From positions 62,001 through 126,000 of the forward strand of contig JBEKVB010000007.1 of the NCBI GenBank assembly GCA_049514435.1: a DNA stretch of 64,000 bases, given 5' to 3'. The position numbers were made by a program, and so were the translations under genes. This DNA is from UBA4810 sp002479215 (GTDB lineage: Bacteria; Desulfobacterota; Syntrophia; Syntrophales; Smithellaceae). Within the stretch, counting starts at the first letter, position 1. Every line of letters begins with the position of its first letter. Positions 33,278 to 40,722 of the stretch are shown here, in pieces. The notes beneath the pieces are model-generated. The model saw only the letters and a list, made by a program, of their open reading frames with translations. It ran no database searches and had not been told where the DNA came from.

Positions 33278-35019
33278 AACGCAATCTTTTTTTAAAAATA
33301 TTATTCAGCTATCTGGTTATTGTTTCCTTGTCTTTTTTTATTCTGGATCTATTGATTAAGAACGAGATCAAAAAAGTCATGACCGGTAAGATTGAGGCTG
33401 AACTATTGACCTATGCCGAACTACTTAATTTAAATTCGGCACAGAAAATGTCTGATCAGCTCAAGCAAATCGCCCGGATATCCAGTTCGCGGGTTACGCT
33501 GGTGGACGCGCAGGGCAAAGTGTTCGCTGATTCGGAAAAAGATATCGCCAAAATGGAAAACCATTTGAACCGCCCGGAATTGCAGGAAGCGAAACTCCGG
33601 GGCAAAGGCAAGTCCATCCGCTTTAGCAGCTCCATCGGCATTGACATGCTCTATGTAGCCATTACCATCAAAGAAGGGTCAGAAATCAAAGGTTATGTCC
33701 GGTTGGCGCGACCTCTTGATGATGTGCAGAGTATGATTGAAAAAGTCTACCAATCTATTTTTCTGGCAATGATGATTGTTACGGTTATCGCACTTGTTAT
33801 TGCGCTGATCTTTTCTTACCGTTTATCAGCGCCGATTCGGGCCATGGAAAGGTTTACCGAAAGATTGCGTCAGGGGCATCCGGTCGGAACCCTTTTATTG
33901 GAGACGGCGGACGAAACAAAAAAGTTGGCCGATAACATCAACTATCTGTTGGATGAACTGCAAAGCCAGATTCGGCTGGCCAACGAAGAGAAAAGTAAGC
34001 TAATGACGGCATTTACCAGCATGACCGAAGGAGTTCTGATTCTCAATACAGAAGATAAAATCGAATTTGTCAATCAGGCGCTGAGTAATATATTGTCTGA
34101 GCAATACGGAGATATAAACGGTAAAACGCTGATGGAAGCTTTTCGCAGTGTTGATTTGCAAAAAGCTTTTTTGGAATTTAAGGAAACGCGCATAAATGTA
34201 TCTCGTGAAATTACCCTTGGTAATATAGAGCCGGTTATTTTAAACGTAAGCATCTCTGCCGTTCAGGGTCATCCGGAAGAAGAAAAAACGATGATTGTCT
34301 TTCATGATGTAACACGGTTGAAAAAACTTGAAAAGATTCGAATAGATTTTGTGGCCAATGTTACTCACGAAATCAGGACGCCGCTGACGGCAATTATTGG
34401 ATATCTGGAAACAATCAAAGCCGGCGCAATAAATAATATCAATGAGACGAAAAAATTTATTGATATAATTTTAAAACAAGCTGAAAGGCTTAATCGTCTC
34501 GTCGAAGATCTGCTGACAATATCAAAAATTGAGTTAAATGAAATAAGATTTAACTTTGAAAACGTTTTTTTAAGTGATGCTGTGACTAATGTAATTTCTA
34601 TAGTCGAAAAGAAAGCAACATCAAAGAAAATAACCATTGAAAACAATATGCCTGAAAAACTACGGCCGGTAAGGGCGGACAGAGACAGACTAACCCAAAT
34701 ATTGGTAAATGTTTTAGATAATGCCGTTAAATTTACACCGGAGTCGGGCAAAGTCATCATTGCAGCAGATGAAACTGATGCTCATTCCGTGGTATCGATA
34801 ATTGATACGGGGATCGGTGTTCCTAAGGATGAAATACAACGTTTGGGAGAGCGCTTCTACCGCGTAGATAAGACCCGTTCCCGGGATTTAGGCGGAACAG
34901 GTCTGGGATTGTCGATAGTGAAACATTTGATGATTGCTCATGGCGGCAGAATGGAAATCGAAAGTCAATTTGGCCGGGGCACTAAAGTATCTTTATTTTT
35001 CCCTCTGCACAAAGTATAG
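33274..35019 (+). CDS. phoR: phosphate regulon sensor histidine kinase (PhoR-like)
   Basis: This 581-aa membrane kinase has a first membrane helix (~8-28), a periplasmic sensor region (~30-160), a second helix (~163-185), a HAMP linker, a PAS domain (~235-345), HisKA with phospho-acceptor H365 in NVTHEIRTPL, and an ATPase domain with NVLDNAVKFTPE and GGTGLGLSIVKHL. The periplasmic domain is like that of Gram-positive and deltaproteobacterial PhoR, longer than in E. coli. It starts with GTG, coupled to phoU, and would phosphorylate the PhoB encoded at the head of this cluster. Confidence 0.93.
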   Translation: MKRNLFLKILFSYLVIVSLSFFILDLLIKNEIKKVMTGKIEAELLTYAELLNLNSAQKMSDQLKQIARISSSRVTLVDAQGKVFADSEKDIAKMENHLNRPELQEAKLRGKGKSIRFSSSIGIDMLYVAITIKEGSEIKGYVRLARPLDDVQSMIEKVYQSIFLAMMIVTVIALVIALIFSYRLSAPIRAMERFTERLRQGHPVGTLLLETADETKKLADNINYLLDELQSQIRLANEEKSKLMTAFTSMTEGVLILNTEDKIEFVNQALSNILSEQYGDINGKTLMEAFRSVDLQKAFLEFKETRINVSREITLGNIEPVILNVSISAVQGHPEEEKTMIVFHDVTRLKKLEKIRIDFVANVTHEIRTPLTAIIGYLETIKAGAINNINETKKFIDIILKQAERLNRLVEDLLTISKIELNEIRFNFENVFLSDAVTNVISIVEKKATSKKITIENNMPEKLRPVRADRDRLTQILVNVLDNAVKFTPESGKVIIAADETDAHSVVSIIDTGIGVPKDEIQRLGERFYRVDKTRSRDLGGTGLGLSIVKHLMIAHGGRMEIESQFGRGTKVSLFFPLHKV

Positions 35020-35046
35020 TGTTCCGGCAAGAAAATAACTTCTCTG

Positions 35047-35112
35047 TCATTCCGGGCTCAGGGCCGGGCGAATAACCTAAAGGTCACGCGTGCCGGGTGA
35101 TCCGGAATCCAG
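35047..35112. repeat. imperfect palindromic intergenic repeat with ATAACCTAAAGGTC insert
   Basis: ATTCCGG near 35050 pairs with CCGGAAT near 35103, and inner CCGGGC/GCCGGG segments extend the stem. At the tip lies GCG-A-ATAACCTAAAGGTC-ACGCG, which closely matches the tip of the first hairpin unit at 22040-22060. It looks like a REP-type element in the phoR-DUF169 gap; no gene was seen in 35020-35210. Confidence 0.65.
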
Positions 35113-35210
35113 AAAAATCTTTTGTTGTCAGATACGCATCTGAGTCGGATTGGTGAGATAGTCGGCTTTATAGTCTCTGTTTGAAATGAATTACATTAGG
35201 AGAATAGGTA

Positions 35211-36035
35211 ATGGAAAGCGCAATAGCAAAAGCAATTCAGCTCAAATATCAGCCGGTGGCTTTGCTCTGGTCCAATGAAAAGCCGCAGGGAGCGATGCAG
35301 TTTCAGGAGGGCAAATGGGGCTGTGTCATGTGGCTTGCTGTTCATGCCGCAAAAGGGAAAACGGCTGTTGCCGATATAAAAACATTTGGCTGTTTCGGTG
35401 GAGGAGTCGGCCTGGGTTTCGGCAATCAGTATAAAAATTTCCCCAGCGGCGAAGAGGGTTTCTGCCATTTCTTATCGGCGGGAAATGCCGCGCGAGAAGG
35501 TGGTCCGGAGTTGGCCGAAAAAATCAAACCATTTATGCGTGGCGAAGCTTATGATAATTTTTTATATGGGGAACGCTATGTTAAGACGCCTGCGCTTGTT
35601 AAAAAATTTATTGAAAACCTTCCGCTGACAGAAATTCCTGAGCCTTATGTTATTTTCCAGCCGTTAGATACTGTTGATACAAAGAAGGAAAAACCTCAGA
35701 CGATAATATTCTTTGTCAATCCCGATCAGCTTTCCGCATTAGTCGTTCTGGCTAACTATGGGCGCGGGGATAATGAAAATGTTGTTATTCCTTATGCCGC
35801 CGGGTGTCAGACCATCGGCATTTATCCTTACCGGGAAGCTAAAGCAGCCAAGCCTCGTGCCGTTGTGGGACTAACCGATCTTTCCGCGCGTGTCTATATC
35901 CACAAACAATTGAATGATCCACATCTCATGACTTTTGCCGCACCCTTTGCGCTTTTCGAAGAGATGGAACAAAACGTCCCCGGCTCTTTTTTGGAGCGGC
36001 ATACCTGGCAGAGCTTAATTTCTGAAAAAGGCTAG
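35211..36035 (+). CDS. DUF169 family protein
   Basis: This 274-aa protein matches the DUF169 family found in anaerobes, archaea and Desulfobacterota. It begins with a segment leading to YQPVALLWSNEKPQGAMQF and includes WGCVMWLAVHAAKGKTAV and FGCFGGGVGLGFGN, with conserved cysteines that could bind a metal or cluster, then PYAAGCQTIGIYPYREA. The function of the family is unknown. Good GGAG Shine-Dalgarno; single gene with no clear operon partner. Confidence 0.85.
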   Translation: MESAIAKAIQLKYQPVALLWSNEKPQGAMQFQEGKWGCVMWLAVHAAKGKTAVADIKTFGCFGGGVGLGFGNQYKNFPSGEEGFCHFLSAGNAAREGGPELAEKIKPFMRGEAYDNFLYGERYVKTPALVKKFIENLPLTEIPEPYVIFQPLDTVDTKKEKPQTIIFFVNPDQLSALVVLANYGRGDNENVVIPYAAGCQTIGIYPYREAKAAKPRAVVGLTDLSARVYIHKQLNDPHLMTFAAPFALFEEMEQNVPGSFLERHTWQSLISEKG

Positions 36036-36080
36036 TACGAACATTGCCTACGTCATTTATAGTGAATGTGAGAAGCCTTG

Positions 36081-36264
36081 TGGCAGTTGAAGGTGCATTC
36101 GTTCGCTCAGAATCCCCGGCAACTGTTGCTCTACGACTCATGTCGCGGCAGCCGAAAACTCGCCGCTACAGTGGCTCAAACACTTCGGCTGCTCTTCGCT
36201 TCATTTCGCCTAGAGCCACAACGTTTCGGGGATATTCGCTCACTACAGCCCAGTTCAACTGCCA
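36081..36264. repeat. 184-bp long imperfect palindrome
   Basis: Nested pairs fold the whole stretch: TGGCAGTTGAA/TTCAACTGCCA at the base (36081, 36254), then ATCCCCG/CGGGGAT, GTTGCTCTA/TAGAGCCACAAC (3-base bulge) and GCAGCCGAA/TTCGGCTGC at the top. Short overlapping frames in it lack ribosome sites. The IS1-type transposon inserted at its right foot. Confidence 0.75.
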
Positions 36265-36287
36265 TTTTTAGGTAGTGGGTCAGTTTG
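36263..36287. repeat. left target duplication and terminal inverted repeat
   Basis: CATTTTTA (target copy, 36263-36270) is directly followed by GGTAGTGGGTCAGTTTG. The right end carries the exact complement and the same 8 bases outside it. Confidence 0.88.
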
Positions 36288-36398
36288 CTTTTTTAAATCC
36301 ATTACTATATTAGAATTGGCAAGAATATTGCATTAAGTTTTATAGTAAAGATGATGATTATTATGTAAAAAATGACTTGACAGGGGTGTCGAAAATAC

Positions 36399-36427
36399 TT
36401 GACAGAGCGGAAAAAGTAGCTCATAAA
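36399..36427 (+). promoter_or_regulatory. candidate promoter reading toward the PLD-like gene
   Basis: TTGACA at 36399-36404, a 17-base spacer, then CATAAA at 36422-36427. A second TTGACA at 36377 has no matching -10. The -35 is consensus and the -10 weak. Confidence 0.45.
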
Positions 36428-36508
36428 AATAATTAACACAATTAATAACACGGTTTATCAGGAATGGTGATAAAACATTTATCTAGAATCATTGGTGTTT
36501 TAGCATCG

Positions 36509-36551
36509 AAAGACCCCGCCTGTCAAGGTCGCCGTGGGGTCTTCTTTTTTT
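36509..36551 (+). terminator. terminator-like hairpin ahead of the PLD-like gene
   Basis: AAGACCCC (36509) pairs with GGGGTCTT (36536) and is followed by a run of T. It lies between a candidate promoter and the gene at 36574, so it could end a ~125-nt small transcript or act as an attenuator. A smaller stem, GTTTATCA/TGATAAAAC (36453-36476), precedes it. Confidence 0.75.
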
Positions 36552-36573
36552 GTAGAAAGGAGGATATTTAATT

Positions 36574-37098
36574 ATGGAAGTGATAATAATATCTTTACTT
36601 TTGGTAGTACCATTATGGCTGCTCGCACGCATTTTTTACCGTGAATGGGTGCACACACACAAATTGAATACAGAGTGGCAGGGACCTAATGATGATTTAA
36701 TAGCGACCAAAATGCTTTTAGAGGATATAGCTGCGGCGAAAGAACGAATACTCATCTATGGTGGAGAAACTGATAATATTTACAATAAACAAGAAATCAT
36801 AGATGCGTTTAAAGGGAAAAACATCCCAGTAGAAATGATATTCGAGAATCCAAACGTGGCTACATCCGCCATGAAAGATATGTCGAAAGAAAACGAGAAA
36901 ATTTCTTTATTCACAACCAAAGGAAAAGTTTGCGGTAACCACTTTAGAGTGGTTGATTATAATTATGTTTATTTTGAGAAAATTCATAAACCTAAAGAAG
37001 AAAACCGCTTTTTCAAAAGGCTACCTGACACAAGATTCGCTCCTGCTCATTTCGCTAACAAATTTCAGCAAATTCAAAGTTCATCAGAGCGAGTATGA
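36574..37098 (+). CDS. membrane-anchored phospholipase D-like protein (passenger gene)
   Basis: This 174-aa protein has one N-terminal membrane helix (residues 2-22) and a cytoplasmic domain. The segment LLEDIAAAKERILIYGGETDNIY followed later by GNHFRVVDYNYVYFEK resembles one half of a phospholipase D-like fold, in which a His-bearing strand (HFRVVD) replaces the classical HKD motif. True hydrolase activity is not shown. AAAGGAGG precedes the ATG, and the stop overlaps the next gene by 4 bases (ATGA). It is carried inside the IS1-type transposon. Confidence 0.72.
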   Translation: MEVIIISLLLVVPLWLLARIFYREWVHTHKLNTEWQGPNDDLIATKMLLEDIAAAKERILIYGGETDNIYNKQEIIDAFKGKNIPVEMIFENPNVATSAMKDMSKENEKISLFTTKGKVCGNHFRVVDYNYVYFEKIHKPKEENRFFKRLPDTRFAPAHFANKFQQIQSSSERV

Positions 37099-37469
37099 TG
37101 TTCGATACTTCTATCGGTTACTGCGCACCTTATTATATCATACTTGTGATAGGTTTAAGCTTTATAGTGGCAGTTATCGAAATAGTAAAAAAATATGCAA
37201 CTGGTTTAGTAGATATTAGGAAAGCACGAATAAACAAGAGCTCGGTATCCCAATTTATTTACACCTTTTTGGCATTTGCGGGGACGTTGATAATATTATC
37301 TCTCTTCAATATATTGTTCAATTTGAATGGTTTATTGAAAGATACAATACATCTGCTGATTAAATTTTTTCTTTTAATATCTTCAATATTATTCTTCATC
37401 GTCCCTTTAGAATATCACAAGGCATATAAAGAAGAGCTTGCCATACGAGATGCTGACTATAAAAGCTGA
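37095..37469 (+). CDS. small three-helix membrane protein (passenger gene)
   Basis: This 124-aa protein has three hydrophobic segments (about 12-32, 53-75 and 84-106) and a charged C-terminus. I do not recognise a family. It is translationally coupled to the PLD-like gene by a 4-bp overlap, so the pair probably acts together at the membrane. Its end overlaps the 3' end of the convergent transposase gene by 13 bp. Confidence 0.7.
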   Translation: MMFDTSIGYCAPYYIILVIGLSFIVAVIEIVKKYATGLVDIRKARINKSSVSQFIYTFLAFAGTLIILSLFNILFNLNGLLKDTIHLLIKFFLLISSILFFIVPLEYHKAYKEELAIRDADYKS

Positions 37470-38305
37470 TCTTTATTTAAATGTAAATTAATTATATCTT
37501 TAATATCCCAAACATGATTTGTAATCCCTGCTTCCATTGCCGGAGTTACTCTTAATGTTTGGTGAACTCTGCAAAAATTATAGTGCATAAAATATAAAGA
37601 TACTGCGGCTACAAGGTTTTCTATTTTTTTACTAAACCCATTTGTTAATCTAGTGAAACGTCTCATTGACATTCTCATTGTTAAATTTTGTCGCTCAACA
37701 TAGCTTGTCGAAACATCCTTTTTATCAGGTTTGCCAGATATAGAAAATTTTTCAATACCTGTACAGTCAGCAGGACTATATCTTCTTTGATCGGCTATTG
37801 ATTGAGGGTTGCCATATGTTTTAACCAGCATTGCGTAATCAACATCGCCGCCAAAAGCATTTTCAACAGCGTTTAAATAAGCCCTATGACCATCCGTTGT
37901 TAATTGAACACGGTTTTTTAATCGGCTTGCCAGATCAGTCATGAACACATGAGCGCATTCAGCATCACGCCGTCCGATGAAGAAGGAAGGAACAAGTTTT
38001 GTATCCGCATCAATAGCCGTCCAAGTGTAAACATCACCGTAACCCCATTCTCCCTTATGATCTGCCGGAACATTTTTTTCTTTCGCATAACAAAATGACC
38101 ATATTTCATCACATTGAATTTTTTTACAGGGGAGATCATGAAAAACTTTATCTTGATATTTAGCGCATGCGTTGCCGATTTCGACAGCAAGTTTTGTAAC
38201 CGTGTTCTTGGCTGCGCCTGTCATTCTGCATGTAGCGCGAATGCTGTTACCTTCTACTAAACAGCCGATTATTTGTGCTTTTTTTGAAATGTCTAACTTA
38301 TTCAT
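37457..38305 (-). CDS. IS1-family transposase
   Basis: This single-frame 282-aa transposase has an N-terminal helix-turn-helix (SIRATCRMTGAAKNTVTKL), a Cys-bearing CKKIQCDEIWSF segment and a DDE domain. Candidate catalytic residues are D99 in AIDADTKL, D138 in TTDGHRAY and E204 in YVERQNLTMRM. It resembles the long one-ORF IS1 relatives rather than the frameshifted InsAB of E. coli. It appears intact. GGGGAA lies upstream of the ATG, and a TTGCAA-17-TATAAT promoter overlaps shared operators. Confidence 0.92.
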   Translation of the reverse strand: MNKLDISKKAQIIGCLVEGNSIRATCRMTGAAKNTVTKLAVEIGNACAKYQDKVFHDLPCKKIQCDEIWSFCYAKEKNVPADHKGEWGYGDVYTWTAIDADTKLVPSFFIGRRDAECAHVFMTDLASRLKNRVQLTTDGHRAYLNAVENAFGGDVDYAMLVKTYGNPQSIADQRRYSPADCTGIEKFSISGKPDKKDVSTSYVERQNLTMRMSMRRFTRLTNGFSKKIENLVAAVSLYFMHYNFCRVHQTLRVTPAMEAGITNHVWDIKDIINLHLNKDQLL

Positions 38306-38334
38306 AATATTCCCCTTTTTATTTCGTTATAACT

Positions 38335-38443
38335 ATTATACTTGAGCGGTAAAGCAATTGCAAGCATTATTTTTAATTATTTGCTTGCATTTATAAAATA
38401 TTTCTTTATAATGCAAGCATAATTTATAGTGGAGGTGCAAGCA
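38335..38443. promoter_or_regulatory. divergent promoters with repeated TGCAAGCA operators
   Basis: TGCAAGCA occurs at 38359, 38412 and 38436 and its complement TGCTTGCA at 38382. The transposase promoter (minus) is TTGCAA 38358-38363 and TATAAT 38335-38340 with 17 bases between. The P63C promoter (plus) is TTGCAT 38385-38390 and TATAAT 38407-38412 with 16 between. Operator copies overlap the -35 of both promoters and the -10 and start codon of the P63C gene, so one repressor could silence both. Confidence 0.75.
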
Positions 38444-39486
38444 TGGATGAAGAAGTAACTGGTAAGGCAATAGGCGGCAAGGCTAGGGCGGCGATGCTAA
38501 CACCCGAAAAACGCAGCGAAATAGCCCAAAACGCAGCTAAAAAGCGTTGGGCTTACAAGGAAGTGAATTTGTTAAAAGCAACACACCTCGGAAGCGTTTC
38601 TTTGGGAGATGTTAAAATACCATGCGCCGTTTTAGAGGATGGCACAAGAGTATTAAGCGAAAGAAGCGTAGCAAAGGCGCTTGGCAGAAAGGGTGGCGGT
38701 TCACACTGGCAGAAGAAAAAAAACGCTCTCGAAAAGGATATTCTCCCTGAATATATTTCGATTAAAAACCTAGAGCCTTTTATTCCAGAGGAAACAAGAA
38801 AAATATTATTAAATCCAATGATATACCAAAGTAAAAATAAGGTTATTTCAAGTGGTATGCGAGCTGAAATACTGCCTGAAATATGCAAAATATGGCTTTC
38901 AGCGCGTGAAAAAGGCGCTCTCTCAGATCAGCAAATTATAACAGCAAATAAGGCTGAAATCCTTATGCGTGGTTTTGCAAGTGTGGGTATTATTGCTCTA
39001 GTTGACGAAGCTACTGGCTATCAGGAAATCAGACCTAAAGAAGCGTTACAGGCTTATTTAGATATGATTCTAAGAAAAGACTTAGCAGCTTGGGCTAAGA
39101 AATTTCCTGATGAATTTTACGAGAATATTTATAAATTAAAAGGATGGGCATGGCCGGGAATGCAAAAAAACAGGTTTAGTGTTGTCGCTCATTATACAAG
39201 GGATTTGGTATATGAAAGAATAGCGCCTAGTTTACTAAAAGAATTAGAGATAAGAAGCCCGAAAGATGAAAAGGGAAAAAGAAAGAACAAATTTCATCAA
39301 TGGCTTACTGAAGATATAGGCAACCCCTTATTGGCGCAACATCTACACTCATTAATAATGTTTCAGCGATTAGCCCTGTCGAATGGACACGGATGGAATC
39401 GCTATGTCAAAATGGTGGATAAAGTTTTACCAAGAAAAGGTGCAACTCTTGAATTGCCATTTCCTGAACCAGAATTAGACGCATAA
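38443..39486 (+). CDS. P63C domain-containing protein (passenger gene)
   Basis: This 347-aa protein begins with IGGKARAAMLTPEKRSEIA, then has an N-terminal VLEDGTRVLSERSVAKALGR segment of KilA-N/antirepressor-like character, and a P63C domain in the C-terminal half (KFPDEFYENIYKLKGW, NRFSVVAHYTRDLVYERIAP, KFHQWLTEDIGNPLLAQHL). P63C proteins occur on phages, plasmids and transposons; their function is unknown, with DNA-binding regulation plausible. GGAGG precedes the ATG, and an operator copy covers the start codon. Confidence 0.85.
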   Translation: MDEEVTGKAIGGKARAAMLTPEKRSEIAQNAAKKRWAYKEVNLLKATHLGSVSLGDVKIPCAVLEDGTRVLSERSVAKALGRKGGGSHWQKKKNALEKDILPEYISIKNLEPFIPEETRKILLNPMIYQSKNKVISSGMRAEILPEICKIWLSAREKGALSDQQIITANKAEILMRGFASVGIIALVDEATGYQEIRPKEALQAYLDMILRKDLAAWAKKFPDEFYENIYKLKGWAWPGMQKNRFSVVAHYTRDLVYERIAPSLLKELEIRSPKDEKGKRKNKFHQWLTEDIGNPLLAQHLHSLIMFQRLALSNGHGWNRYVKMVDKVLPRKGATLELPFPEPELDA

Positions 39487-39487
39487 C

Positions 39488-39724
39488 CTATTTTTTCTTC
39501 CATCGTGCGTGAGCAGCTTTTATTGCAATTCTTCTACGCTGTGAAGGTGTAAGTTTGTCCGCCCTAGCTTTACCACCTTTAAGACCGCCAAGACGACCTA
39601 AGGCTACGGCATGAGGATTTTTAGTCTCTGGTTCCGGCTCTTGTGGATTTTCGTCGGTAGCCTCCTCAACGATAGCGGCTGCAAGTTGGCAAAAATCAGG
39701 ATGTTTCACTTTTACTTTTTTCAT
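39488..39724 (-). CDS. small basic protein with GGKARA motif (passenger gene)
   Basis: This protein is 78 aa from ATG 39724 (92 aa if TTG 39766 is used, but the upstream codons overlap the likely promoter). An acidic middle (EEATDENPQEPEPE) precedes a basic C-terminus ALGRLGGLKGGKARADKLTP and IAIKAAHARWKKK. The same GGKARAxxLTPxxRxxIA pattern opens the convergent P63C gene, which ends 1 base away. No clear Shine-Dalgarno was seen. An 8-bp inverted repeat CTTGTAAT/ATTACAAG (39726, 39753) lies at its promoter. Confidence 0.75.
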   Translation of the reverse strand: MKKVKVKHPDFCQLAAAIVEEATDENPQEPEPETKNPHAVALGRLGGLKGGKARADKLTPSQRRRIAIKAAHARWKKK

Positions 39725-39772
39725 GCTTGTAATATAATATAAGCGGTCAAGCATTACAAGAGGCAATTATTT

Positions 39773-39797
39773 CAAACTGACCCACTACCCATTTTTA
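39773..39797. repeat. right terminal inverted repeat and target duplication
   Basis: CAAACTGACCCACTACC (39773-39789) is the exact complement of the left end. CATTTTTA (39790-39797) repeats the left flank. Together they define the right edge of the transposon. Confidence 0.88.
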
Positions 39798-39815
39798 AGA
39801 TATTAGATTTATTAC

Positions 39816-39843
39816 TTTTACAAAAAATATTGTGTGTTATAAT
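39816..39843 (+). promoter_or_regulatory. candidate promoter of the 267-aa gene
   Basis: TTTTAC at 39816-39821 and a perfect TATAAT at 39838-39843, with 16 bases between. It lies outside the transposon. It makes the ATG at 39919 the likely start of the next gene. Confidence 0.55.
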
Positions 39844-39918
39844 GTCGACAAGACTATAGGAAAAAGCGAAGTTCGTATATTAATTGTTGGGCCTCATATA
39901 CAAAACGAGAGGTGCTAT

Positions 39919-40722
39919 ATGGAAAATGATAAGGATGAATTGGCAAAATTGGCCCGTCTCAATGAACTCGTCAGCGAGTTTGAAAAACTCGCTGCCTTGA
40001 TAACTGCCAGTGTAAAATGCAATAATCTTGAAATCATCGACCAGGCTTTGGAGGCAAAGAAAAAAGTAAAACGTTTTTTATCGGAGAGCAAACCCTTAAA
40101 AGTCCATGACAGTCTTAAGCTAAAATTAAAGAAAATCAGGGACAATTATGGTTACACAATTGACCGGGTGGTCGAAGTCTTATCTAAAGTTACTGGAACT
40201 TCCTTTTCGCAGGAATCAGAAGACGGTATAGATTATATTGATGCTTTGTTCAGTGAAGGTACAGCCGATTATGTGGATGAAGGCTTCTTTACAAGAAGAA
40301 ACGAAGTTGCTACTCTTATCGTCAGTGAGTCTCTCCCGAGCCATTTTGTTCACCATTTTCAAAACTTGAGGAAGTGTTATACCCTAGGACTATTTCAGAC
40401 CACAGTAATATACTGTCGTGCAGTCATTGAAACGGGTTGTTTTGAGGCATTGGATCGACGAGAAAATTTGAGATTCAATTCAGCAGTTCCAGATACACGA
40501 GAGTATAATCTCAAGGTGCTCATGCGTAGCATAAAGCAGTATGTTAACCAAGGAAATTGGGATAACGCCGACAAAGTAATAAAAAAAGCTGATGAGGTTC
40601 TTCATTCAAAGCGAAACAATGTAATTATAACCAAAGATCAAGCATATGATGCTATTAAAGACACTTTTGCTATTGTTGAAGAGCTTTTCTCCGGTGACCA
40701 CCGGAAATCAAAACGACGATAA
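39919..40722 (+). CDS. hypothetical protein, DUF4145-like C-terminal half
   Basis: This 267-aa soluble protein has an N-terminal helical, Lys-rich region and a C-terminal region (LPSHFVHHFQNLRKCYTLGL, VIYCRAVIETGCFEAL, HSKRNNVIITKDQAYDAI) reminiscent of DUF4145-type proteins, which often accompany defence or restriction genes. That likeness is weak. GAGAGGTG precedes ATG 39919; the open frame extends upstream to 39832 but crosses the candidate promoter. The stop codon is the first part of an attC-like hairpin. Confidence 0.7.
   Translation: MENDKDELAKLARLNELVSEFEKLAALITASVKCNNLEIIDQALEAKKKVKRFLSESKPLKVHDSLKLKLKKIRDNYGYTIDRVVEVLSKVTGTSFSQESEDGIDYIDALFSEGTADYVDEGFFTRRNEVATLIVSESLPSHFVHHFQNLRKCYTLGLFQTTVIYCRAVIETGCFEALDRRENLRFNSAVPDTREYNLKVLMRSIKQYVNQGNWDNADKVIKKADEVLHSKRNNVIITKDQAYDAIKDTFAIVEELFSGDHRKSKRR

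Larger units (their letters stand above)
36271..39789. mobile_element. IS1-family transposon with passenger genes (3519 bp)
   Basis: The element is bounded by perfect 17-bp terminal inverted repeats GGTAGTGGGTCAGTTTG (36271-36287) and CAAACTGACCCACTACC (39773-39789). It is flanked by the 8-bp direct repeat CATTTTTA (36263-36270 and 39790-39797). An 8-bp duplication fits IS1-type transposition. Inside are one IS1-type transposase (minus strand) and four other genes: a PLD-like membrane protein, a small membrane protein, a P63C protein and a GGKARA-motif protein. No inner copy of the terminal repeat was seen next to the transposase, so the whole unit appears to move together. Confidence 0.88.

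Noticed and set aside
36044..36275. Two overlapping short plus-strand frames in the DUF169-transposon gap
   Set aside because: They lie inside the long palindrome, overlap each other in different frames, lack ribosome sites and show no protein-like composition.
36377..36405. Second promoter from TTGACA 36377
   Set aside because: At 16-18 bases downstream there is no recognisable -10.
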